64,000 bases of DNA from Sphingomonas parapaucimobilis NBRC 15100 (lineage in GTDB: Bacteria > Pseudomonadota > Alphaproteobacteria > Sphingomonadales > Sphingomonadaceae). Location: positions 1 to 64,000 of the forward strand of contig NZ_BBPI01000070.1 of the NCBI RefSeq assembly GCF_000787715.1, read 5' to 3'. Each line of letters begins with the position of its first letter. The first letter of the stretch is position 1. The position numbers were made by a program, and so were the translations under genes. This document shows positions 49,414-57,525 of the stretch, piece after piece. A model generated the notes under the pieces. The model worked only from the letters and a program-made list of their open reading frames with translations, was not told where the DNA came from and made no database searches.

Positions 49414-49911
49414 ATGCCAGAAGCCTATTTTTCTCCGGCAAGTGTCGGGGAGGTGCTTCCTGCTGAAAAACTGCGGCCGGGCATGCTGGCATACATGGCA
49501 GGCCAAAGTCAGCCGATACTATGCGTGGCGCTTACAGACGAAGGTCGTGGCTGGTTCGAGCTGGGTGGCGAGCGGGCGTCAACGATTTGGGTAGCCGAAT
49601 ACGAGGATGGGACCGTGTGGACCATTCCAGAATGGAGGCTCGAGGTTGACCCTACATCGATGATCGACGCGCAATTTGCATCGCTGCTGAAAGGTTGTGC
49701 GTTTCGGCACGGGGGGCGAGCTGGTTTGATCGGGCAATTACATAGCAACCGTGGCTTCGCTACCCTTCTTCCCGTTGGTGAAGATGGAGACTCATCCAAG
49801 CTGCCAGCTGGCGAGCACAAAGCCTATTTTTCACGCTGGCGAATTGTCATCTCTACGCCGACCGGTGATTTGACCATCGTTGACGATGAAGGACGAGCGC
49901 AAAAGCAGTAG
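49414..49911 (+). CDS. Hypothetical protein
   Basis: A 165-aa soluble protein from ATG 49414 (MPEAYFSPASVGEVLPAEKL), with GAGG 5 nt upstream and 7 nt after the previous stop. It is beta-rich in appearance (GWFELGGERASTIWVAEYED; WRIVISTPTGDLTIVDDEG). No family is recognised. It ends 9 nt before the candidate oriT. Confidence 0.65.
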   Translation: MPEAYFSPASVGEVLPAEKLRPGMLAYMAGQSQPILCVALTDEGRGWFELGGERASTIWVAEYEDGTVWTIPEWRLEVDPTSMIDAQFASLLKGCAFRHGGRAGLIGQLHSNRGFATLLPVGEDGDSSKLPAGEHKAYFSRWRIVISTPTGDLTIVDDEGRAQKQ

Positions 49912-49920
49912 GTGTTGCCT

Positions 49921-50104
49921 GTTTGCGGTGGTGTCCACTACCGCAGACAAAGACCTTTCGTCTTTGAATTTGGACTGGCTTAAAAATTCGCTACTAGGCT
50001 TAGCGAATTGGCTTGCGTCAAATTTATTTCGCCAAGTCGCTGAGGGGGGTATGGCGTATTCGCCTGACCTCAGCGACCATATTGCCACAGCGGGGTATGT
50101 GGCA
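49921..50104. other. Candidate origin of transfer (oriT)
   Basis: Five inverted repeats in about 185 bp directly upstream of the relaxase gene: 49921-49932 with 49937-49948 (two mismatches), CAAAGAC with GTCTTTG (49948-49966), AATTCGCTA with TAGCGAATT (49985-50009), GTCGCTGAGG with CCTCAGCGAC (50036-50077) and TGCCACA with TGTGGCA (50083-50104). Relaxase genes are usually preceded by their oriT; the nick site cannot be picked from sequence alone. Confidence 0.65.
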
Positions 50105-51261
50105 TGGCAAAGCACTATGGCGTTCTGACGTTCGACAATCGCGGTCCCATCAAGTCGTGGGAGCGGATGACGTCGATTCAGCGGCACAATGCACGGGCAG
50201 AAGAACTGCCGCATTGTGATCCAGAAGCACCGGAGCCTGAATTTTTGAAGGGTTCCGAAAGACTGGTCGAGGACGCGCAATGCGAATTGTGCTCGCGCGG
50301 GCTCGACCCGCAAGCTCTTCGGGCTAACGGCGTCATCGCCCATGAGGTCATCCTGACCGCATCGCACGAGTATTTCGCACAGGGCGACGAAGCGGAGCGA
50401 GACCGGCGCCTGTGGCATTGGGTTGCCCGCGCTTATCTGGCTGCGATCAAGATCTGGCGGAAAGTGACCATCGTGCAGATGGTGCTCCACCTCGACGAAT
50501 ACACGCCGCATATTCATGTCGTCCTCATGCCGCTGGTCAAGAAGGTGTTCGGGCGGCGGCCGGACGATGGCGAGCGCTGGACGCTGAACGGGCGCGAGAT
50601 CACCGGTCCTGGCGAGTTCCAGCGGGCGCACGATGAATACGCGACTGAGATGAAGCCCCTGGGATTGGAGCGCGGCGTGTCGGGCAGCGGTCGCAAATAC
50701 CGGCCGTTCGCGGAAAAGGCCGCTGAGATGGACGAGCAATGCAAGCGGGCGGCGGCGGCAGAGGCCGACGCCGTGAAGGCGAGGGAAGAGTCGGAAAAGG
50801 CTGAGCAGGCCCGAGCGGCGCAATGGGCGGACGAGTTCGACCGGCTGAAGCGTGATCGGCTCGAACTGGAGGAGGGGCAGCGCCTGTTGAAGGTCGAACA
50901 GGCCAAGGTTCGTGCCGATATGCTCCGCCAGGAGGTGACGAGGCGGGCGCTGGCATCGAAAGAGGCGAATTTGACCAAAATGTCGGCGCAGTTGGCCGCA
51001 TCGCACGATAAAGCCGCCGCCGCGCTGGCTGAAGCCGATCGGATTAGGGTGGAGGCACAGCGGGCATTGGCGGCAGCACTGAAGGTTCGGGCGCATGCCG
51101 ATACGCTGATGGCCTTGGCTAACGATATGGAAACGGCCCGCGTGATCCAGGCGCGTGACGCTGTAAGGGCTCAGGCCGACTGTGTGGACGAGGCGCTGGA
51201 GGATGCGGACCTCGGCAATCAGTTGACGCTTCTGGACCGCATCCGGCCGCGCGCGCGCTGA
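50104..51261 (+). CDS. MobV-family relaxase (plasmid mobilization/recombination protein)
   Basis: A 385-aa protein that would nick oriT and lead the strand into a recipient. Residues about 1-200 are the Pre/Mob relaxase domain, with the metal-binding motif HLDEYTPHIHVVLMP (His129, Asp131, Glu132, His136, His138). Residues about 205-360 form a long Ala/Glu/Arg coiled coil, as in other MobV proteins. The start codon overlaps the last inverted repeat of the candidate oriT. No type IV secretion genes are present, so transfer would need a helper. Confidence 0.88.
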   Translation: MAKHYGVLTFDNRGPIKSWERMTSIQRHNARAEELPHCDPEAPEPEFLKGSERLVEDAQCELCSRGLDPQALRANGVIAHEVILTASHEYFAQGDEAERDRRLWHWVARAYLAAIKIWRKVTIVQMVLHLDEYTPHIHVVLMPLVKKVFGRRPDDGERWTLNGREITGPGEFQRAHDEYATEMKPLGLERGVSGSGRKYRPFAEKAAEMDEQCKRAAAAEADAVKAREESEKAEQARAAQWADEFDRLKRDRLELEEGQRLLKVEQAKVRADMLRQEVTRRALASKEANLTKMSAQLAASHDKAAAALAEADRIRVEAQRALAAALKVRAHADTLMALANDMETARVIQARDAVRAQADCVDEALEDADLGNQLTLLDRIRPRAR

Positions 51262-51294
51262 ACGCCGAACAGAGGTGTTGGACCCGGGGGAGAG

Positions 51295-51564
51295 TTGCCA
51301 TATTATGAGGGCGTGAATCTCACCCCCATCATCGTCACCTCGATCAGCATAGCGCTATACAGGGGCGTGGTAGCCCCGAGCATTTCGAAATATCGAATGT
51401 GGCGGGACGGCCCCCGCGTCAGGACCGCTCGTCGGAATTGGCGAGGCGTTTACGTCCCTGACCTCACCATCAAGCGGATTGAACGCCTGTGCATCGCCCT
51501 TGTTGTGGGGGCTATCCTTTTTGGTGTCGCGGTCTGCTGGACCGTTATGGTTCGGCCCGGGTAA
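51295..51564 (+). CDS. Hypothetical small membrane protein
   Basis: An 89-aa protein from TTG 51295 (alternative GTG 51313). Two hydrophobic stretches (LTPIIVTSISIALYRGVV and LCIALVVGAILFGVAVCWTV) flank a basic loop (KYRMWRDGPRVRTARRNWRG). It is downstream of the relaxase and convergent with the virion-like gene. Both start codons have poorly spaced ribosome sites, which lowers confidence. Confidence 0.5.
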   Translation: MPYYEGVNLTPIIVTSISIALYRGVVAPSISKYRMWRDGPRVRTARRNWRGVYVPDLTIKRIERLCIALVVGAILFGVAVCWTVMVRPG

Positions 51565-51593
51565 ACTTGGCGCCGATAGAAGATCGATGCGGC

Positions 51594-54500
51594 TTATTGC
51601 CCTTGCTTCGGACTGGTTACGTAGTTGCCCGCTTGGTTGACGCTGCTGACCCACGGCGCGTTGAACATCATCCCCAGCCGCTTCGGACGCGACGCTTCCA
51701 CCAGTGCCTGCCAATCGACATAGCGGCCCATCAGGTCATCGACTGACGAAAGCGCAGCACGCGGATTGGTGTCGAACAGGAACGGCGCTAACGCTTCCGC
51801 CTTCGCCTCAGCCTGTTTCCCCATCCCCAGTGCCAGCCGATCGCGCGCCCACGTCCCGGCGACGCGGGCAACTGTGCCGGGCAGCGAAGCCCCTCCAGTC
51901 GCCAGCGCGGCGCCCGCGTGCAGCGAGCCCTCCAGCAACGGGCTGGTCGAGAAATTGGCATCCGCAATCTGGTTGCGGGCCGTTCGCGAGTTGCCCAGGA
52001 TGGCGTTGGTCGTCTGCTGCAAGCCGCCCTCGATGTCCCGAGTACGCAGGAGGCGCGGCACGTTCGCATTGCTGTCGTACAGTGTGTCGAGCCGCGAACG
52101 AATGGCTGGCGTGCCCAATGTCGCTTCGAACGGGTTGGCATTGTCACGCACACCAGCAGCGCGCTTCAGAAGTGAGTTCTGAAAGCCAAGCCGCATCTGC
52201 CCAAGGTGTTCCGGCGTCTGCCGGCCAACCTGCACCGCAAGCTGATCGGTAGGGAGCGTATAGGCGTCCTGTCCCCGAATGAGCGCATCACGCGACGCGA
52301 CCGGCCCCTGATACACGCCTCGCGCCTGGGCATAGGCCGGGTTCAGGCGGTCCAACTCCGACAACAGGTTGTTCTTCACGCCGTTCTGTGCGCGCCCGGC
52401 CTCATCAAGGTTCAGTCGGTTGGTGATCGGGTTACGGTACTGCTCCAGCACGTCGTCCATGCCGCGCTTCACATAGTCGAGCGTCTGCGTGGTGTACCCA
52501 GGCTGACGCGTGGCTTCCCCGGCGCGCGGGGCGGCATTGAACGACGCCTCTGCCTGGCGCAGGCCCTCACGGGCGTTTTCAACGCGTGTGCGAGCGCTGT
52601 CTAGGCTCCCCGCCGGGCTATTGCGTGCCTCCCGATACGCCGCCTGCGCCGCATCAAGATCAGCGCGGGCGCGGGCTACGGCGTCGATCTGCTGCGTCGG
52701 AGCCGGGTTCAGCCGAACAATGCCGTCAGCGTCCTGCACAAAACCCATTTCCATCGGGTTGCGGCGTTCATTCGCGGCGATCGTGCGCGCCCGACCGGTT
52801 GCACTACGCCCAAACGGCGTATTCAGAAGGCTTTCCAACTCAGGCGTCGACGTGACCGGCTGGCGGTATGCCTGCTCGTACAGCGGGGCCGCTGCCGTCT
52901 GCGCCTGACGGGTCAGGTCGTCACTCATCTGCGGGATGTTGGCGGACGGTCCTAGGTCACGCTCCACCGAACTGACGAAGCGGTCATACTGCCCTCGGTT
53001 ACGCGGGATCAGCGCATCTTCCGCGATCTGGGACGCGGCAGGCGAACGGCGCACCGCAGCACCGCCAAGTTCACGCAAGGCAGGGTTCGTGTCGACCAGC
53101 GCCATGGGGATGCCGAGGTCAGCAGCTTCCGTCAGTGGCGTGCGGATGTTGTCCGCGCCGATGCGGTTGATGGTGTTCGCGGCGATCGTGTCCGCAGCGC
53201 TCAGCGGGGCTGCGGAGGGCAGGGGCGCGCGACCAAAATAGGTGCGCACCGCATTGGTCGCGGCCTGCCCAGGTTGAGTGCGGATCGCTGCGCCGATGCC
53301 GGAGGAAATTCCGCGGCCTGCCAGATTGCCAGCCACCCCGCCAACCGCGCCGATGCCTGCCCCAAGGAAGCGATTGTCATTGTTCTGGCCTGCACCAGAC
53401 AGGGTGCCGAACGCGATGTCACCGGCAAGGCCGGGGGACGCGAACCGCGACGCCAAGCCCGTCGCGCGGCTAGCCATTCCCAGACCGTACATTGCGCCGA
53501 ACGTGCCCAATCCTTGCCCCGCGAGGGCTGCGTAAGGGTGCGCAGCAAATGCGCCCTGCTTGCGGGCGTTTAAGTCCGCTAGGTCGCCACCGCCGAGCAT
53601 GCTGGTAATCTCGTCGGAGGTCCCGCCCAGCACACCGTCAATTGCGGACATGGCACCGATGCCCACGGGCGATGTTGCGATGTCCTCCCATCCACTGGTG
53701 GGCACGTCGCGCGCGCTGTCGAACAGCGAACCCTTGTACTGAGGATGCGCACGGAGCCACTGCCCAGCTTGAGCCACACGGGCAGGATCAAGTTCGCCAT
53801 ATCCGGCGGCGCGCGACAGGGTGTTGAGCGTCTCGATGTCTGCGCCTTTGCGCAGCAGCTCGGTCAGCGACTGCTCGAGCGCGGGATTCCGCTCGGTTTT
53901 CTGGCCGCCCGAGGCGAGCTGTGGGGTGCCAAGAGACGGAGCCCCGATCAATTCGGGACGCTCTGGCGTCGTGTCGTGCGGGATCGGGTTGCCGTTATAA
54001 TCTAGCTGCTGTTGCTTGCGGCCGAGAACGCGTTCCGACAGTTCCTGAAACCGCCCGCCTGGATGTTCCCCAACCACATCCATGGGGTTCAAGCCGTTGC
54101 GATCGGCAATTCCCTTGTAGCGCACACGATCGGCGATCAGCGACTGATTGAGCTGCGCCATCCGGTTCGCCATCTCCTCGCGAAGGCGGTGGCGGAACTC
54201 AGGGCGGAAGGTGCCGCCGTTACCCAACTGCTTTTGAAGGTTCGCAACCTTCTGATTTGCCCAGGTATCCGCCCCCGCAACTGACGCCTGCTCGCTTTCG
54301 CGAACGACGCTGTTCGGGTCCATCACTTTGGCGTACGCATAGATCAAATCTAGATCGCCAGCCGAATCCGGCTTGGATCCTAATCCCGCCGCATAGCCGG
54401 GAAGGGCCTGCATGTACGCCTTGTATGACGGCAACGTCTCGTAGCTGTTACGAAGCTCAGCGGCCTGTGATTTTGTCGAATTGCGCTCGCGCTGACCGTA

Positions 54501-54713
54501 TTCCAGATTGGCCAGACGGAGCCGCTCTTTCTCATTCGCAGCTGCCCGATCTGCCGCCGCCGCCGCCCGTGCCGCCGCGTCGGCCGCGCGATCATCCCGC
54601 CTATCCGCCCGCTCATCTCGACGCACTGCCAGCGGGTCGCGGTTGGTCGTGAACGTGTTGAACGGGTTGTTTGCACCAGCGTCATCGAACTGGTCGAAAG
54701 GGTTCTTCTGCAT
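51594..54713 (-). CDS. Large phage internal-virion-like protein
   Basis: A 1039-aa protein starting [20 protein letters not shown], a style seen in podovirus internal virion or DNA-ejection proteins. It has a coiled coil (about residues 30-75), a Gly/Ala-rich hydrophobic middle (about 355-475; SPVGIGAMSAIDGVLGG and GAGIGAVGGVAGNLAGRGIS) and a long helical C-terminal half. The ATG at 54713 forms TGATG with the stop of the M15-like reading frame, with GGAG upstream. No capsid, portal or terminase genes are near, so this looks like retained phage cargo. Confidence 0.65.
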   Translation of the reverse strand: MQKNPFDQFDDAGANNPFNTFTTNRDPLAVRRDERADRRDDRAADAAARAAAAADRAAANEKERLRLANLEYGQRERNSTKSQAAELRNSYETLPSYKAYMQALPGYAAGLGSKPDSAGDLDLIYAYAKVMDPNSVVRESEQASVAGADTWANQKVANLQKQLGNGGTFRPEFRHRLREEMANRMAQLNQSLIADRVRYKGIADRNGLNPMDVVGEHPGGRFQELSERVLGRKQQQLDYNGNPIPHDTTPERPELIGAPSLGTPQLASGGQKTERNPALEQSLTELLRKGADIETLNTLSRAAGYGELDPARVAQAGQWLRAHPQYKGSLFDSARDVPTSGWEDIATSPVGIGAMSAIDGVLGGTSDEITSMLGGGDLADLNARKQGAFAAHPYAALAGQGLGTFGAMYGLGMASRATGLASRFASPGLAGDIAFGTLSGAGQNNDNRFLGAGIGAVGGVAGNLAGRGISSGIGAAIRTQPGQAATNAVRTYFGRAPLPSAAPLSAADTIAANTINRIGADNIRTPLTEAADLGIPMALVDTNPALRELGGAAVRRSPAASQIAEDALIPRNRGQYDRFVSSVERDLGPSANIPQMSDDLTRQAQTAAAPLYEQAYRQPVTSTPELESLLNTPFGRSATGRARTIAANERRNPMEMGFVQDADGIVRLNPAPTQQIDAVARARADLDAAQAAYREARNSPAGSLDSARTRVENAREGLRQAEASFNAAPRAGEATRQPGYTTQTLDYVKRGMDDVLEQYRNPITNRLNLDEAGRAQNGVKNNLLSELDRLNPAYAQARGVYQGPVASRDALIRGQDAYTLPTDQLAVQVGRQTPEHLGQMRLGFQNSLLKRAAGVRDNANPFEATLGTPAIRSRLDTLYDSNANVPRLLRTRDIEGGLQQTTNAILGNSRTARNQIADANFSTSPLLEGSLHAGAALATGGASLPGTVARVAGTWARDRLALGMGKQAEAKAEALAPFLFDTNPRAALSSVDDLMGRYVDWQALVEASRPKRLGMMFNAPWVSSVNQAGNYVTSPKQGQ

Positions 54714-54970
54714 CAACGCGCTCCGACCGTTCCGCGACGGCCAAAATAGGGGACGCGGCCATAGCCGGGCAGCGTCACGTGGATATGATCGCCCTCGTTC
54801 AACAGGCGGGCGCTGGGGCCGTAGTAGCTGCGCAGCGCGGCCATGTTGGTGCCTGCATAGTCGACGCCATCGCCAGACAGGTGGCTGCTGTTCGACACGC
54901 CGCCCACCAGACGGTTACCCTCGACCGTGCGACGCCCGCTGGTCATCGTGCCAGGCGCTTTGAATGGGTC
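54713..54970 (-). CDS. M15-type peptidase domain, probably read by +1 frameshift
   Basis: An 85-codon frame entered by a +1 shift from the upstream gene. It begins [15 protein letters not shown], and [12 protein letters not shown] matches the SxHxxGxxxD zinc motif of D-Ala-D-Ala carboxypeptidase-like enzymes, with HIHV as the second ligand motif. An internal ATG at 54946 could start a 77-aa protein, but it cuts into the conserved N-terminal part and has no good ribosome site. Likely role: cell-wall peptide cleavage during phage entry or release. Confidence 0.65.
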   Translation of the reverse strand, partial: DPFKAPGTMTSGRRTVEGNRLVGGVSNSSHLSGDGVDYAGTNMAALRSYYGPSARLLNEGDHIHVTLPGYGRVPYFGRRGTVGAR

Positions 54971-54977
54971 AGGGAAA
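54968..54977 (-). other. Candidate programmed +1 frameshift site
   Basis: On the minus strand the last codons of the 238-aa gene read TTT CCC TGA, followed by C. Slipping +1 at CCC gives GAC CCA TTC and enters the M15 frame with no interruption. CCC.TGA is a known type of +1 site in some phages, and TGAC is a weak termination context. Confidence 0.55.
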
Positions 54978-55685
54978 GGTCTGCGACCCGATCGGGGTCG
55001 CACCTCCCTGCAAGATGCGCTGCGATGCGCCCGCGCCGTACTTCTGATCGAACTGCGCCGCCAAGCCGGGGTTCTTGCGCAGATAATCAATTGCTCCAGC
55101 CGGAGGCGTAGATGCCGCTGGTTTCTGATTGAACGATCCGCGCGGCAAGAACGTCTTGGTCGGGTTACCCTGCGCATCGAAGCCGTCGACAGCCGTCACG
55201 GGACCGGCCGCGACGTTGCCGAGGTACTGCTTGGCAGCTTCCGGCCCCAACTGCTGCTCGATGAAGCGGTAATCGTTCACCGTGTCGTTGTTGACCGGCT
55301 TCGGATGCGCCCGCTCCCACTCCTGCTGCGCCGTCCACTGCGCCATCTCGTCAGCCTGCTTCATGCGGTAGTCCTGAAGCTGCTGCTGACGCTGGCGGAA
55401 CTGGTTGCTGGCGACAGCGTAGGGTGTACTGCCGCCATAGGCTGACGAAACGGCGTCACCGATCGAGCCGAGAAGCTGAACGCCCATCCCGCCGCGCGAG
55501 AAGAAGCCCTTATCCTCCGGTAACTGCGGCATAGCAGGCTGCGGACCCCCAATCGGGCCACCATAGCCCGGCGTCGCATAGTCCGGTTTCTGACCAAAGC
55601 CGCGGAAGAACATGCCACTCGGCTGCTGTCCAAGTGCGTTGGACACGGCGCCCAAATTGAAGGGGGGCATGATACCGGGAAGCAT
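54969..55685 (-). CDS. Phage-like structural protein upstream of the M15 frame
   Basis: A 238-aa protein ([20 protein letters not shown]) with a Gly/Pro-rich N-terminus, a glutamine-rich helix ([20 protein letters not shown]) and the segment [18 protein letters not shown]. It resembles phage tail or internal virion proteins in composition; no family is certain. The start overlaps the upstream stop as TGATG. It ends in ...GSQTFP at a TGA that is probably bypassed by +1 frameshifting to give a 323-aa fusion with the M15 domain. Confidence 0.65.
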   Translation of the reverse strand: MLPGIMPPFNLGAVSNALGQQPSGMFFRGFGQKPDYATPGYGGPIGGPQPAMPQLPEDKGFFSRGGMGVQLLGSIGDAVSSAYGGSTPYAVASNQFRQRQQQLQDYRMKQADEMAQWTAQQEWERAHPKPVNNDTVNDYRFIEQQLGPEAAKQYLGNVAAGPVTAVDGFDAQGNPTKTFLPRGSFNQKPAASTPPAGAIDYLRKNPGLAAQFDQKYGAGASQRILQGGATPIGSQTFP

Positions 55686-56503
55686 CAGGCGCCTCCCATC
55701 GGAGCGATGAACGCGAGGAGGGCTGGGACCGCCGCAGCATAAAACTTGACGTCACGCCACGTCATTTCTGGCAATGCCTGATTTAACAGGTTGTTCTTAC
55801 CGCAGTCTCGCAATGCTAGATCGACCATGATGAAAACGGCCTCGACGCCGAGGCTGTCAACAAGCCCTGGGTTCGTGCCTTGATGAAGTTCGAACTTGCG
55901 ACGCAGACAGAGAATCGTGGCAAGCCGTTCAAGGAGTTCGGGATCACCGCTTTCGCTTCCGACGCGGGCGATGTGTTCAATGTAAACCAAGTCGCCAAAG
56001 CTAATCGTGCCTGGCGTCTTATCCGACACGACGACGTCGAGCAGACGGGTTAGCGCTTGGGTGTTCCCATACGCGGCCCTGGAAAACTCGGCCTCGCTAT
56101 CACGAATGCCCTGCACGACTTCCTCATCTGCCTGCCAGACCGGGCCGATTCCCAACTTGGCCAGTTGGTCGGTGGCATCCGCGTCGCCAGCATCGGCCAA
56201 CAGCTGAAAATGGTGCGCGACTTCGACCAGATAGGGTTCACTCGAATACCCACGCGTCTCGCGTTCATCGCTCCGAGCCTGGAGTATCACGGCCAGCGCC
56301 TTGCGATCGTCTGCATCGCCAATGGCGGACGCAAACCGTGCATAGCATTCGGCTGCGATGAGCGATTCAAGAAGGGGATAGGTGTCCCCGGCGGCCTGCT
56401 CGATCGCGAAGTCACGCAACCTGCGATACCCATCGAGATCACCAGCCGCCGCGGCTGCCATATCCGAGAGGTAGACGTTGGTCGAAGATGTCTTGATTTG
56501 CAT
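55685..56503 (-). CDS. Hypothetical protein of the phage-like block
   Basis: A 272-aa protein from the ATG at 56503 (MQIKTSSTNVYLSDMAAAAA), with GGAG about 10 nt upstream. It is helical, with segments resembling Sel1/TPR-type repeats (YPLLESLIAAECYARFASAI; HHFQLLADAGDADATDQLAK). A TGATG overlap couples it to the virion-like gene that follows. An in-frame start at 56557 would add 18 residues. Function unknown. Confidence 0.62.
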   Translation of the reverse strand: MQIKTSSTNVYLSDMAAAAAGDLDGYRRLRDFAIEQAAGDTYPLLESLIAAECYARFASAIGDADDRKALAVILQARSDERETRGYSSEPYLVEVAHHFQLLADAGDADATDQLAKLGIGPVWQADEEVVQGIRDSEAEFSRAAYGNTQALTRLLDVVVSDKTPGTISFGDLVYIEHIARVGSESGDPELLERLATILCLRRKFELHQGTNPGLVDSLGVEAVFIMVDLALRDCGKNNLLNQALPEMTWRDVKFYAAAVPALLAFIAPMGGA

Positions 56504-57124
56504 GCCAGGCAGTCTCCAATTTGTTGGAAACGGCTTCTGCATATAGCAGATGGGCACGTTCGATTTTTATAGCGGAACAGGAGTGGATTGGCAATGCCAG
56601 AAGGCAACAGGGGTGAGAAGTTGCGTCGCACAAATGCGTCGCGTTGGCCGCCCGAAGCGCTATCCCGACAATCCGTATTTCCCCCGTAATTTACAGGTAT
56701 GAACCACCCATTTTCTCTGTTTCCACTCTGTTAAAACAGAGGCAATGCCGAGGTGGATGATCGGTCGCCCAATACGACGTGCCGCGTTATTTCAGGTTAT
56801 TAAAACGGCTATCGCCACATCGATCATCCAGTAAATTGCCTGTAGTTTACTGGATGAGGTTCGGTGCCTCTCCCGATAGATCATCGGTATTCACGTGCGC
56901 TGTGCTGGCCACCGTCCGCCTGGGCTTCGCGTGCGTGCGCGTATTGGTCGCAAATGCACCATTCGTACGGCGGACGTCGCCCCCGTTCGACGCTTTTTTC
57001 AGTGTCCGGAAATAGCTGGCGGATAGAGGGGCAAGGCGTGAGGAATTTTCGGAGGCCCTAAAGGATGGCCCGCTAAGCGCGGGCAGGCCGCTCGGCCCGA
57101 GCTTCGGCAATGGCGGTCGCAATG
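56504..57124. other. Gene-free stretch between phage-like block and replication module
   Basis: No convincing gene is seen. The stretch is AT-rich in its left half and includes CTCTGTTT with AAACAGAG (about 56718-56741) and a perfect 12-bp inverted repeat (56824-56857). It could hold the promoter of the 272-aa gene and a replication or regulatory site. Short frames here have the composition of random GC-rich sequence. Confidence 0.5.
56824..56857. repeat. Perfect 12-bp inverted repeat
   Basis: TCATCCAGTAAA (56824-56835) pairs exactly with TTTACTGGATGA (56846-56857) over a 10-nt loop. There is no T-tract, so it is unlikely to be a terminator. Its place next to the replication operon suggests an operator or initiation site, which is inference. 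Confidence 0.6.
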
Positions 57125-57433
57125 TCAGGTTTTGACAGGTTCTTCACCCCCGGTCGCTTCCTCGTCCCATTCGCGGTGCATGGCGATCAGGGCCATCAAC
57201 AATGGGCGCATGTGCCAGTTGATGTCGTTGCGGACGCTGTTGGTCAGGCTGGTCTCCCAGGACTTCGAGGAGTGTGCCCGCTCGGTGAGGTGGTCCGGGT
57301 ACATCGTCTTGAGGTGGTTGACGGCCTCGCGACCAATGCTGCGCGCTATCCGGTCGAAGAGGCGGCGCGCCCTCTGCTCTTTGGTTTCGGTATTCGTGCC
57401 GCCGGGAATGACCGGCAGGTTGGTCGGGGTCAT
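57125..57433 (-). CDS. Hypothetical protein at the end of the replication operon
   Basis: A 102-aa protein from the ATG at 57433 (MTPTNLPVIPGGTNTETKEQ), with GGAG 6 nt upstream; the adjacent ATG at 57436 is an alternative. It is helical and charged (RARRLFDRIARSIGREAVNH). No family is recognised. It lies 92 nt after the primase/helicase gene. Confidence 0.6.
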   Translation of the reverse strand: MTPTNLPVIPGGTNTETKEQRARRLFDRIARSIGREAVNHLKTMYPDHLTERAHSSKSWETSLTNSVRNDINWHMRPLLMALIAMHREWDEEATGGEEPVKT

Positions 57434-57525
57434 CATGTGCTCCTGGGGTCGATTGGGGTGGGGTCCGCCGCCGCCGCGCGTTGCTGCGCGGGGTGTCCGG
57501 AGCGAAAGGGAATGGGCGTCATCCA

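Noticed and set aside
50104-51261. Replication initiator instead of relaxase
   Set aside because: The HLDEYTPHIHVVLMP motif and the coiled-coil tail match MobV relaxases, and inverted repeats lie directly upstream.
56779-57122. Short frames in the gap before the replication operon
   Set aside because: Overlapping frames on both strands with random-looking composition; the inverted repeat better explains the region.
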